Below, piece after piece: positions 35,350 through 43,447 of a stretch of DNA of 64,000 bases. How positions within the stretch are numbered: the stretch's first letter is position 1; each line of letters opens with the position of its first letter. The stretch is from Candidatus Collinsella stercoripullorum (GTDB lineage Bacteria; Actinomycetota; Coriobacteriia; Coriobacteriales; Coriobacteriaceae). The stretch is taken from NCBI GenBank assembly GCA_019117005.1, contig DXAO01000052.1:34461-98460 (forward strand), written 5' to 3'. Below the pieces are notes generated by a model. That model was not told the DNA's origin and did no database searches. It saw only the letters and a program-made list of their open reading frames with translations. A program made the position numbers and the translations under genes.

Positions 35350-35538
35350 CTAGCGGGTCGAGCCCGCGAAGCGCTTCTTCTCGCAGGAGGTGAGCTTGGG
35401 CGCGAAATAGGGCACATGCCCCAGATAGGGGCAGCCGTTGTCACCGAGATCAGGGGCCATGTCCTCATAGGTGAACCGGTTCCTGACGGAGGCGGCGGCC
35501 TCGGCGAGGGTCTGGGTGAGCAGAACGGTCACGGTCAT
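35350..35538 (-). CDS. 62-residue peptide, YLGH family, copy 2
   Basis: A 62-residue protein starting MTVTVLLTQTLAEAAASV. ATG 35538 has GAAGGGAG four bases upstream. It aligns without gaps to the protein at 26484: identical length, YLGH at exactly 38-41, and F45, K48, S51, F57, G32 and E25 shared. It also has two Cys (36, 52) that copy 1 lacks. It is divergent from the membrane LuxR gene at 35761, with 222 bases between, so the pair may share a promoter region. Unknown family; a signal, ligand or accessory role for the LuxR sensor is inference. Confidence 0.72.
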   Translation of the reverse strand: MTVTVLLTQTLAEAAASVRNRFTYEDMAPDLGDNGCPYLGHVPYFAPKLTSCEKKRFAGSTR

Positions 35539-35760
35539 GATGCTCCCTTCGATCGCGTGACGGACGGAATGGGGGCGCGCTGCGTACCGGCAGCGTCCGT
35601 CGCCAGTGTAGCCACGCGCCCGTGACCTTGCAAGATGTGCACAGTTCGCTCGCAATCCCCTGACGGCTTCTTGACATGTCGGACGCGGGAGGCCGACGGG
35701 CGCAGGCGAAGGGCAGCGTGGGTTCCCGATGACGGATCGGGTCGAGAGGTGAGGCACGGC

Positions 35761-36864
35761 ATGACCATGAACACGCTTTGGTTCCTGTACACGGTGGCGC
35801 TGTTCGCCATCGCGCTGATCTCATGCTCGCTGTCGCTCGCGGTATGGATGGCGACGCGCCGGCGGGATTGCCTGGTGAGCGCGTCGGGCTTCATCCTGTA
35901 CGCGATGGAGCTCTCCCTCATCTTCTTCGACGAGTACGCGCGCAGCAAGTACGAGTACCCGCAGAGCTTCGACCTGCCGCTCACGCACCCCTGGGAGAGC
36001 GCGCTGCTGTCCGTGCTGTTCACCGGTGCGCTGTGGATCTGGATGCTCATGCGGCTCCACAAGGACCTCGGGTGGAGGAACGCCGGGATCCCCATCGCCC
36101 TCTACACGGTCGCGGCGTTCGCCCTCGTCCCCAAGGAGGGCATGTCGAGCACACTGCAGCAGTGGGCGTATTGGATCGTGCGCGACCTGACGGTGATCGG
36201 TTCCCTGGGATACGCGCTGTGGTGCTACCGCCATACCGAATCGGAGGCGGAGCGGCTCGACCTCGCGCGCTCCAAGCGGTTCTACCGGCTGGCGTGCGTG
36301 CTGGCTGCGTGCATCGCGCTCGAGGACACCTTCATGATCTTGATCTACCGCCCGCCCGAGGACGTCGCCTTCGTGACGCAGTTCCTCTGGCACATGTCTG
36401 AGCGCAACATCTCGGAGAACCTGCTCATGGTCGCCTGCGCGGTGCAGCTGCTGCGCAAGAACCAGCAGGTGCTCTCCATGTACTTCAGCCATCCGCCCGT
36501 GGGGGCGCCCGCCGCCCCCGCACCCGTCGATGTGCCGCGCGCGGATGCCTCCGCGGATGCCGGCGACGAGGGAGGTACCGGGGCGTCGGTACGTCGGAAG
36601 ATCATCGAAAGCGTCTCCGCGGGCGGCAAGGAGATGATCGCCGGCGAGCTGGAGAGCCGCATGATGCTCTACAGCGATGCCCGCGGCCTGTCCGCGCGCG
36701 AGCGCGATGTCCTGCGCGAGCTGCTGCATGGCAAGGACACCCAGAACATCGCGAGCGCCCTCACGATCTCGCCTGGTACCGTGAAGGCGCACCTGCACCG
36801 CATCTATCGCAAGGCGGATGTCTCCAGCAGGGACGAGCTGCTTCGGGATTTCTGGAGCTCGTGA
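35761..36864 (+). CDS. Membrane-anchored LuxR-family regulator
   Basis: A 367-residue protein starting MTMNTLWFLYTVALF. About seven membrane helices fill residues 1-245; a Pro/Ala-rich linker (250-290) joins the LuxR HTH (LSARERDVLRELLHGKDTQN and IASALTISPGTVKAHLHRIY). ALEDTFMILIYRPPED and MSERNISENLLMV match the regulator at 27446. ATG 35761 has GAGGTGAGG six to seven bases upstream; ATG 35767 is also possible. The 62-residue peptide gene is divergent. Candidate targets are the MATE-amidohydrolase operon downstream and the permease upstream. Confidence 0.87.
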   Translation: MTMNTLWFLYTVALFAIALISCSLSLAVWMATRRRDCLVSASGFILYAMELSLIFFDEYARSKYEYPQSFDLPLTHPWESALLSVLFTGALWIWMLMRLHKDLGWRNAGIPIALYTVAAFALVPKEGMSSTLQQWAYWIVRDLTVIGSLGYALWCYRHTESEAERLDLARSKRFYRLACVLAACIALEDTFMILIYRPPEDVAFVTQFLWHMSERNISENLLMVACAVQLLRKNQQVLSMYFSHPPVGAPAAPAPVDVPRADASADAGDEGGTGASVRRKIIESVSAGGKEMIAGELESRMMLYSDARGLSARERDVLRELLHGKDTQNIASALTISPGTVKAHLHRIYRKADVSSRDELLRDFWSS

Positions 36865-37528
36865 GGCTGCCGTCGGGGAGGGCGCCGTCTCGTCGAGTCG
36901 GATACGATGACGTGCTGCCTTGTGAGGAATGCATCCGGCAGGTCTCCCGGGGTTCATCCGGAAGCGTCGTTTTCACTTCACGGGCATTCTTTCCGCCGCG
37001 AGCCGGTTTCCCCGCCACCGTAACGGGCGCCCATGCCCCCGCAACAGAGAGGCCTGCCCCCGCAACACCGATTTCCAGGGCGGTGCGCGAAAATCGGTGT
37101 TCCGGGGACGGGCCCCATCTCTCCGGGGGCAGGCCCTATCCCTCCGGGGGCGGGCGTTCGACTCCCTATGCCCGCGACGCGCCGATCCCCGCACATTTCC
37201 GCCTCGTTGACAACCTGTTACCGTTGCGCTTTCCAACGGACCTCCTGTGTCTGCTGTGAGAACGTCGGGTCGTGGTCCCGTCCGCATACGGATGGACCCC
37301 GCATCGTGTCCAGGACGCACATACGACCGTCTAGTCGGATACCGCGCACGGTAAACGGTGGTTTAAATCAGTAAACCCGCAGGTAGGGGATGTAACCCGC
37401 ATTAACCCACCGTTCACGGGCCACAACGGCCGAGTGGCGGGGCGACCGTCGGAACATGATGCGTACGGAGAGCGCGCCTCGGGGCATGGACGCTTTGCGG
37501 CGCGAGACATCGCAGAAAGGAGACGGAT
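36865..37528. other. Gene-free stretch with an inverted-repeat cluster and the MATE promoter region
   Basis: AACACCGATTT (37064) and AAATCGGTGTT (37091-37101) pair exactly, flanked by GGCCTGCCCCCGCAA and TTCCGGGGACGGGCC as a longer imperfect stem; CCGGGGGCAGGCCC and CTCCGGGGGCGGGC repeat downstream. These are REP-like. The last 190 bases are AT-richer and hold the GTTTAC sites listed separately. No coding frame is supported. Confidence 0.55.
37347..37386. promoter_or_regulatory. GTTTAC operator-like sites upstream of the MATE gene
   Basis: The minus strand reads CTACCTGCGGGTTTAC (37386-37371), then GTTTACCGTG (37356-37347 region). The two GTTTAC words are direct repeats 20 bases apart. The first 16-mer differs at one base from 29097-29112 upstream of ptcA. 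A shared regulator, perhaps one of the membrane LuxR proteins, is inferred. Confidence 0.55.
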
Positions 37529-38911
37529 ATGGCGGATACAGATGCGGTCAAGGCCGCGCAGGAAGAACGTGAGCTGGGTACCCAGCCGATTCCCAAGCTG
37601 TTCGTAAAGTACGCATCGATCGCCTTCATGGGTATGATCGCCCAGATCATCATGGTGGTGTTCGAGGGCATCATCATGGGCAACGGATTGGGTGCGCACG
37701 GCCTCGCCTGCGTGTCCATCATCATGTCGGTGGAGCTGATGAACGTCGCGCTCGGCAGCGCGCTCGCCGTCGGCGTGTCCACCGTGGCGGGGAACCGTCT
37801 GGGCGCCGGAGATACCGAGGGCGCGAAGCATGCGTTCTCCCAGGGTTTCTGGCTCACGACGATCCTGATCGTCGTGCTCATCATCTTGGCGGAGATCTTC
37901 GTCGAGCCCCTCGTCACCTTCCTCGGCGCCACGCCCGATATCTTCGATGACACGGTGGGCGCCATCCGCGTGTTCCTGCTCGGCCTGCCGTTCTGCGTGA
38001 TCGGCCAGATGCTGTGCGGCATGCTGCGCATCGACGAGAAGCCCCACGCCGCCGCGACCATCCAGATCGTGTCCGCTGTCGTGGCGATTATCTGGCTGGC
38101 GGCCTCCACGTTCGTGCTCAACTTCGGCGTCACCGGTGCCGGCCTGTACTACGCGATCTCCATCGGCCTGTGGTTCGTGGTGATCTACTACTTCGTGGGC
38201 GGGAAGCGCTCGGTGTTCCAGATCAGGCTCGCCGACATCAAGCTCGAGCCCGGCCTGTGCCTGCAGATCATCAAGATCGGCCTGCCGCTGTTCCTGCTCC
38301 AGGCGACGAGCTCGGTCTACACCACCGTCGTGAACAACCAGCTCGGCGTCCTCGGTTCCTCGCTCGACATCGCCGCCTTCGCCGTCATCAACGGATACGT
38401 GGTCTACATCATCATGATGGTGGTCCAGGCCATCACCTACGGCGTCCAGCCCATCGCCGCCTACAACGCGGGCGCCAAGGCCTACGGGCGCATGAAGGAG
38501 CTCCTCAAGACCTCGCTCACCATCCAGGTGCTCGTCATCGCCGTCGTGACCGTCATCGTCTGGGCGGCTGCATACCCCATCTGCCTGCTGTTCGCCGGCG
38601 ACCCGGAGCTTGCCTCCGTCTCCGCGGACGCCACGCGCATCGTGATCCTGCTCGGTGCCCTCGGCTGGTCCTCTCAGGTCATCAGCAGCTACTTCGAGTG
38701 CGTCGAGCGCGTCGTCATCGCTACCGTCCTCGGTATCGCACGGTACATCTTCTTCACCATCCCGGCCGTCTACGTCCTGGGCGGCATGATGGGCGTCCAG
38801 GGCGTCTGGTGGGCCCAGCCCGTCGCTGACGTGCTGACGTTCGCCCTCGTCATGGTTTTCGTGGTCATCGAGCTCAAGCGTCTGAGCGCGCTCGAGAAGA
38901 AGGAGGCGTAG
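37529..38911 (+). CDS. MATE-family multidrug/metabolite efflux transporter
   Basis: A 460-residue transporter with 12 membrane helices in two homologous halves. It starts with a short polar N-terminus, then IPKLFVKYASIAFMGMIAQI. MATE features include VGVSTVAGNRLGAGDTEGAK and GVQPIAAYNAGAKAYGRMKE. AAAGGAG lies just before the ATG. The amidohydrolase gene follows after four bases, so export or exchange of the hydrolase substrate or product is plausible. The coupling ion and substrate cannot be read. Confidence 0.9.
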   Translation: MADTDAVKAAQEERELGTQPIPKLFVKYASIAFMGMIAQIIMVVFEGIIMGNGLGAHGLACVSIIMSVELMNVALGSALAVGVSTVAGNRLGAGDTEGAKHAFSQGFWLTTILIVVLIILAEIFVEPLVTFLGATPDIFDDTVGAIRVFLLGLPFCVIGQMLCGMLRIDEKPHAAATIQIVSAVVAIIWLAASTFVLNFGVTGAGLYYAISIGLWFVVIYYFVGGKRSVFQIRLADIKLEPGLCLQIIKIGLPLFLLQATSSVYTTVVNNQLGVLGSSLDIAAFAVINGYVVYIIMMVVQAITYGVQPIAAYNAGAKAYGRMKELLKTSLTIQVLVIAVVTVIVWAAAYPICLLFAGDPELASVSADATRIVILLGALGWSSQVISSYFECVERVVIATVLGIARYIFFTIPAVYVLGGMMGVQGVWWAQPVADVLTFALVMVFVVIELKRLSALEKKEA

Positions 38912-38915
38912 CATC

Positions 38916-40556
38916 ATGGCTACCGCAGAGCTGGTCTTGAAGAGCAACGCGGTCTTCACGGGCGAGGTGAGCGAGCCGTTCGCGGGCGGCATCGCCATTG
39001 CGGACGGCAAGATCGTCGCATGCGGCGACGAGGAGGCCCTCGCCCCCTTCATCGGGCCCGACACCGAGGTGCGCGAGTTCGGCGACCGCCTCATCATGCC
39101 GGGCTTCAACGACTCCCACACCCATTTCACCCAGGGCGCCCTGGTGGACGACCCCGACTTCTGCGTGCATATCGGGGGTACCGACACGCTCGACGAGGCG
39201 CTCGCCGCGCTCAAGACGTGGGCGGATGCGCATCCGGACAACGAGTGGGTCTACGGCAACGAGGTCATCCAATTCAACTGGGAGACTCCGCTCATGCCCA
39301 CCGCGGCGCAGATCGACGCGGTGATCTCCGATCGCCCGGTGGTGCTGTCGCAGGTCGATATGCACACCTTCTCGGTCAACACGGCGGCCCTGCGTCGAGC
39401 GGGCATCACGCGCGACACGCCCGACCCGTACGGCGGCGAGATCCTGCGCGACGAGTCCGGCGAACCCACCGGCGTCCTTTCCAACACGGCGACCGACATA
39501 TTCACCGCGCTCCTGTTCCACCCCGAATGGGAGGACATGAAGGCCTCGTACCGCAAGGGCTTCGAGAAGGCCAAGCGCCTGGGCCTCACCACCGTGTGCG
39601 TGGTCTTCCCCGAAGGGGTCTCCTACGATGACCCGTTCGCGGTCTTCCACGAGTTCGAGCAGGACGGCGAGCTGCCCTTCCGCATGCCGTACTACACGCA
39701 GCTGGCGGGCGGCGAGCACGAGGACCTGATCCAGAAGATCGAGCGCATGCAGGCCGAGTACAACAAGCCCGGCTCGCTCATCACCTGCAACGGCTTCAAG
39801 ATCCTGATCGACGGCGTATGCTCCGACCACACCGCTTGGATGGCCTGGCCCTATGCCAACGACGCCACCACCAACGGCATGCCCGCCATGGACCTCACCC
39901 AGGTCCGCGCCGACCTGCTGCGCGCATGCGAGGCGGGCTACCCGGTGCGCATCCATACGATCGGCGACGCGGCGGTGCACTGGGCGCTCGACGCCTTCGA
40001 CGAGGCGAAGCGGCGCTACGGCGATAAGGGCCTGCGCCATGTGCAGGAGCATGTGGAGACCATCCAGCCCGACGACCTCAAGCGCTTCGCCGAGATCGGC
40101 GTCGTGGCGTGCATGCAGCCGATGCACATGATCCTCGACCTGGAGTTCCGTTCCAAGGACGATGCGGTCGGGCCTGAGCGCCTGCCGTATTGCTGGCCCA
40201 TCCGCTCGCTCCTGGATGCGGGGGCTCACGTGGCCCTCTCCACGGATTTCCCCGTCGTCGAACTCGACCCCCTGCACGAGGTCTACGCCGCGGTCACGCG
40301 CCAGCTGTTCGACGGCACCCCCGAGGAGGGCTGGGTGCCCGATCAGCGGATCGCGCTCGCCGAGGCGCTGAGCGCCTACACCGCCGGATCCGCCTATTGC
40401 GAGGGCATGGAGGACGAGGTCGGCACGCTCGAGCCCGGTAAGGCGGCCGACGTGATCGTGCTCTCCAAGAACCTGTTCGCGGTCGAACCTGCGGAGATCT
40501 TGAACACCGAGGTCGACCTCACGGTCTTCAACGGCAAGGTCGTGTACGAGAGGTAG
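38916..40556 (+). CDS. YtcJ-like metal-dependent amidohydrolase
   Basis: A 546-residue amidohydrolase of the YtcJ/NfdA group (Amidohydro_3). PGFNDSHTHF (about 62-71) gives the first metal ligands; the carboxylated Lys is probably in NGFKILIDGVCSDHTAWM; VRIHTIGDAAVHWALDAF and VALSTDFPVVELDPLHEVYA give the later His and Asp. AAGGAGG lies inside the end of the MATE gene. A second family member follows at 40721. Substrates of this group are varied amides and imides, so none is assigned. Confidence 0.85.
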   Translation: MATAELVLKSNAVFTGEVSEPFAGGIAIADGKIVACGDEEALAPFIGPDTEVREFGDRLIMPGFNDSHTHFTQGALVDDPDFCVHIGGTDTLDEALAALKTWADAHPDNEWVYGNEVIQFNWETPLMPTAAQIDAVISDRPVVLSQVDMHTFSVNTAALRRAGITRDTPDPYGGEILRDESGEPTGVLSNTATDIFTALLFHPEWEDMKASYRKGFEKAKRLGLTTVCVVFPEGVSYDDPFAVFHEFEQDGELPFRMPYYTQLAGGEHEDLIQKIERMQAEYNKPGSLITCNGFKILIDGVCSDHTAWMAWPYANDATTNGMPAMDLTQVRADLLRACEAGYPVRIHTIGDAAVHWALDAFDEAKRRYGDKGLRHVQEHVETIQPDDLKRFAEIGVVACMQPMHMILDLEFRSKDDAVGPERLPYCWPIRSLLDAGAHVALSTDFPVVELDPLHEVYAAVTRQLFDGTPEEGWVPDQRIALAEALSAYTAGSAYCEGMEDEVGTLEPGKAADVIVLSKNLFAVEPAEILNTEVDLTVFNGKVVYER

Positions 40557-40569
40557 TCTTTTCGACCGG

Positions 40570-40648
40570 AGCTCCCCGCGGGGTCCCATACGCATGCTCG
40601 GCGTTCGCGACGATGCGAGCATGCGTTCGGAAGCCCCTGCGGGGAGCT
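40570..40648. terminator. Long double hairpin between the two amidohydrolase genes
   Basis: AGCTCCCCGC (40570) pairs with GCGGGGAGCT (40639-40648), and inside it CGCATGCTCG (40591) pairs with CGAGCATGCG (40616-40625). TTTCG follows. It probably reduces read-through from the MATE-amidohydrolase operon. Confidence 0.65.
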
Positions 40649-40720
40649 TTCGCCGCATCTCCCGTCGACGAGTGCCGGTGGGGAGGCGCTATTCGCGGCG
40701 GCTATCGGATAGGGGGTTCC

Positions 40721-42361
40721 ATGTTCGCGGATCTGGTGCTCAAGAGCTCGGCGGTCTTCACCGCGCTGGGGGATCGCTCGCAGCCGGGGGCCGTCGCGAT
40801 CGCGGGGGACCGTATCGTGGATGTGGGCCCCGTCGACGAGGTCCTGGGCCGGTGCGGCGAGGGGGCCGAGGTGATCGACCTGGGCGACTCCTTCGTCTGC
40901 CCCGGGTTCATCGATTCGCACCTGCATTTCCACACCGCCGCCATGAACCGCTCCCGGCTCTCGGTGTTCTGCGAGGGAAGCTGCGCCGAGGACTGCGTCG
41001 ATGCTCTCGCAGCCGTGGAGGACGCGCGCCCGCGCGACGAGTTCATGCTCTCGTACGGCTGGTACCACCCCCTCTGGCGCGATCCGTCGCTGCCGACCCG
41101 CGACATCCTGGACCGGGCCTATCCCGACCGACCGGTCTGCCTCATGGGGGCCGACGTCCACACCCTGTGGCTCAATTCGGCCGGCCTCGCCAAGCTGGGG
41201 ATCGACGAGGGCTCGGTCCCGCCGCCGGGCGGTATCTACCGCAAGGACGCCTCGGGCCGCCTGACGGGCATCGTCCAGGAGACGGCGGCGTTCGACCTCT
41301 TCCCGCGCATCTACCGCTTCTCGCGCGAGGAGGAGGACGAGGCCGTCTCCGCATTCATCGGCGACCTGCACGCCAACGGCATCACGGGTGTGGGGGACCT
41401 CGCCCTGTTCGCGCTGCCGGGGGCGGATATGATCAGCGACGACGTCCTCGCGCGCTTCGATCGCGACGGGAGGCTGGACCTGCGCGTCAGCCTGTTCCCG
41501 ACGGCGCTCGACGACCTCTCGCGCGCTCGGGGGATCGAGGCGCGATTCGCCGGGAGCCGCTTCGTCCGTCTGGGCGGTCTCAAGCAGTTCTTCGACGGGG
41601 TCACCTCCACGCACACCGCCTGGCTGCACGAGCCGTACGCGAACGCGGACGGTCCGGATGACGTCGGGCACCCGACGGTGGCCCCCGAGCGCATGCGCCG
41701 GCTCGTGCTCGGCGCGGCGGCTGCCGGGTACGCGGTGCGCGTGCACACCATCGGCGACCGCGCGGTGGAAACCGCCCTCGACATCTTCGCCGAGGCCATC
41801 GATACCTACGGACGGCCGCGCGTCGGGGCGTACGGCTTGGAGCACCTCGAACGGATAGACGACGGGGACATCCCGCGTCTGGCGCAGCTCGGCGTCCTCG
41901 CCAACGTGCAGCCGCCCCATGCGACCCTCGATCCCGAGGGGACCGTTCGCGACCTGGGACGTGAGCGGGCGCTGCGCATGTGGCCGTTCGCGTCCTACGA
42001 GAGGGCGGGGGTCTCCTATTCGTTCGGGACCGATGCGCCGGTCGTGGACATCGACAGCCGCGCGGTCCTGTACGACGCCGTGACCCGCCGCGATGCGGTG
42101 AGCGGTCTGCCTGAGGGCGGCTGGGCGCCGGACGAGCGGTTGAGCGCGGCGCAGGCCGTGCGCGCCTACACGCGCGGGTCGGCCGCAGCCTGCGGGCGCG
42201 CGGAGGAGACGGGGACGCTCGAGCCGGGCAAGCTCGCGGATATCGCCGTGCTCGACCGCGACATCGTGGGGAGTCCCGAGTCCCCCGTGGACCCCGAGCT
42301 GATCCGCGCCGCGGAGGTCGTCATGACCTTGGTGGGCGGGAAGGTGGTCTACACGCGGTGA
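40721..42361 (+). CDS. Second YtcJ-like metal-dependent amidohydrolase
   Basis: A 546-residue homologue of the preceding enzyme: MFADLVLKSSAVFTALGD, PGFIDSHLHFHT (metal ligands), FDGVTSTHTAWLHEP, VRVHTIGDRAVETALDIF, SFGTDAPVVDIDSRAVLYDA. Length is the same but the sequences have diverged clearly, so the substrates may differ. GTG/TTG starts upstream are rejected since AGGGGG lies five bases before ATG 40721. A double hairpin separates it from the first. Confidence 0.85.
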   Translation: MFADLVLKSSAVFTALGDRSQPGAVAIAGDRIVDVGPVDEVLGRCGEGAEVIDLGDSFVCPGFIDSHLHFHTAAMNRSRLSVFCEGSCAEDCVDALAAVEDARPRDEFMLSYGWYHPLWRDPSLPTRDILDRAYPDRPVCLMGADVHTLWLNSAGLAKLGIDEGSVPPPGGIYRKDASGRLTGIVQETAAFDLFPRIYRFSREEEDEAVSAFIGDLHANGITGVGDLALFALPGADMISDDVLARFDRDGRLDLRVSLFPTALDDLSRARGIEARFAGSRFVRLGGLKQFFDGVTSTHTAWLHEPYANADGPDDVGHPTVAPERMRRLVLGAAAAGYAVRVHTIGDRAVETALDIFAEAIDTYGRPRVGAYGLEHLERIDDGDIPRLAQLGVLANVQPPHATLDPEGTVRDLGRERALRMWPFASYERAGVSYSFGTDAPVVDIDSRAVLYDAVTRRDAVSGLPEGGWAPDERLSAAQAVRAYTRGSAAACGRAEETGTLEPGKLADIAVLDRDIVGSPESPVDPELIRAAEVVMTLVGGKVVYTR

Positions 42362-42439
42362 CCTGCGGTTTCCGCGAGTGCACAGCCGTCGGCCCGGCTG
42401 TTTCCGCCGCTCTCGGCCCCTGCCGCTTTGGCCGTTTTT

Positions 42440-42564
42440 CGGTAGTGTGTGCATCTTTTCCGGACCCGGCGGTAGAGCGGGCCCCGCGTGCGGCAAAATC
42501 CCAGTTGACGGGAAGCCGGGGCGGCCGCCGCGGCCGGCATCCCGGAAAGATGCACACAATACCG
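42440..42564. repeat. Hairpin element with 23 bp inverted ends
   Basis: CGGTAGTGTGTGCATCTTTT (42440) continuing CCGG is complementary to CCGGAAAGATGCACACAATA (42542) continuing CCG, with one mismatch and one extra T. Weaker pairing continues outward (CCGCTTTGGC with GCCAAGGCGG). The form suggests a MITE or REP element of about 125-160 bp. Confidence 0.7.
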
Positions 42565-42688
42565 CAATTCTGCCAAGGCGGACAGCTTCGATCGCGGATA
42601 ATCCTGCCAAGACGGACGTCTCCAGTCGTGGGTAAGCGCCTTTCCGCGACGCCATGGTCGCTGACGGGATCACCGGACGCCCTCGGTT

Positions 42689-42772
42689 GCGGGGAGCCGT
42701 CGGGGCGGGATAGCGCCCAGTCGCGGGGAGCCGTCGGGACGGGACAGCGCCGGGTCGCGGGGAGCCGCTGGA
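42689..42772. repeat. 34 bp tandem repeat, about 2.5 copies
   Basis: GCGGGGAGCCGTCGGG begins at 42689, 42723 and 42757 with the spacer CGGGA(T/C)AGCGCC between. It is non-coding and adjoins the terminator of the small basic protein gene. Confidence 0.8.
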
Positions 42773-42789
42773 ACACGGCGGTGCCGTGC

Positions 42790-42826
42790 AAAAAAAGCGC
42801 CGGGCCCCGTCATCGACGGGACCCGG
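42790..42826 (-). terminator. Rho-independent terminator of the small basic protein gene
   Basis: On the minus strand CCGGGTCCCGTC (42826-42815) and GACGGGGCCCGG (42811-42800) form a 12-base stem with one mismatch around GAT, then after CGC a run of seven T. Confidence 0.93.
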
Positions 42827-42859
42827 CTCATGCGTTCGCCTATGGACGGCGCGTTGCCG

Positions 42860-43102
42860 TTAGACCGACGCCGCGTAAGGGCGGGCGTGCCACGTCTCGG
42901 AAGGGGCGGGCACCTTCGCCGCTCCGCCCACCTTGCGGGCCGTCTCCAGGAACGCCTGGTAGGAGCGCTTGAGGTTGAGTCGCTGGTCCTCGGAGCGCTT
43001 GCGGCGCCTGGGCTTGGCCGGGGCGGGGTCGGCGTCGGGTAGGTCGGCGTCTGCGGTGTTCATGAGGTGAGGCTTCTCCTTTTCCTTGGATGTCCTGCGC
43101 AT
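42860..43102 (-). CDS. Small basic protein, paralogue of the one at 17409
   Basis: An 80-residue protein starting MRRTSKEKEKPHLMNT. ATG 43102 has AGGAG eight bases upstream, and a strong terminator follows the stop, so it forms its own transcript. It has an acidic patch (DADLPDAD), then KPRRRKRSEDQRLNLKRSYQ and a likely amphipathic helix AFLETARKVG. KRSxDQxxNLKxS(F/Y) is shared with the 94-residue protein at 17409. No family known to me. A nucleic-acid- or membrane-associated peptide is possible. It lies downstream of an ABC transporter operon on the same strand, with 345 bases between. Confidence 0.7.
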   Translation of the reverse strand: MRRTSKEKEKPHLMNTADADLPDADPAPAKPRRRKRSEDQRLNLKRSYQAFLETARKVGGAAKVPAPSETWHARPYAASV

Positions 43103-43447
43103 GCGATCATCTCCTGTTCAGCGTTGCCGGTCGACGCGCCCGGTGCGGGCGGCGCCCGGTGCGGGCCGGCGGTCGTTCATCGTGCGCAATGGGAATGTAC
43201 CGCTCCCAGGGGGTCGCTAGTCTGAAGAACCGCTTAAGCCTTCGCGGACGCGCCCAACGGCATACTTGCGAGCCCTCAACGGTCGGCGGTGTGGAGGGAT
43301 GGAGGAGGGCCGGACCGATCGCGGGTGACAAACCGGACCGGGCTCGGATACCGAGCCGGACCGGTCGCGGGCGACGAGTCGGACCGGGCCCGGACGGCAA
43401 GCCGAACCGGGCCCGGACATCGAGCCGGCACCGGCCCGGCCTCAGGC

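Larger units (their letters stand above)
42362..42859. other. Gene-free stretch with inverted and tandem repeats
   Basis: Contains a long imperfect hairpin element (42423-42580), a 34-base tandem array (42689-42772) and the terminator of the minus-strand gene at 42860. TGCCAAGGCGGAC (42576) and TGCCAAGACGGAC (42605) are another short direct repeat. No coding frame is supported. Confidence 0.55.

Noticed and set aside
42378..42972. Plus-strand open frames across the repeats at 42.4-43.0 kb
   Set aside because: They are made of hairpin and tandem-repeat DNA and lie antisense to the small basic protein gene, without ribosome sites.
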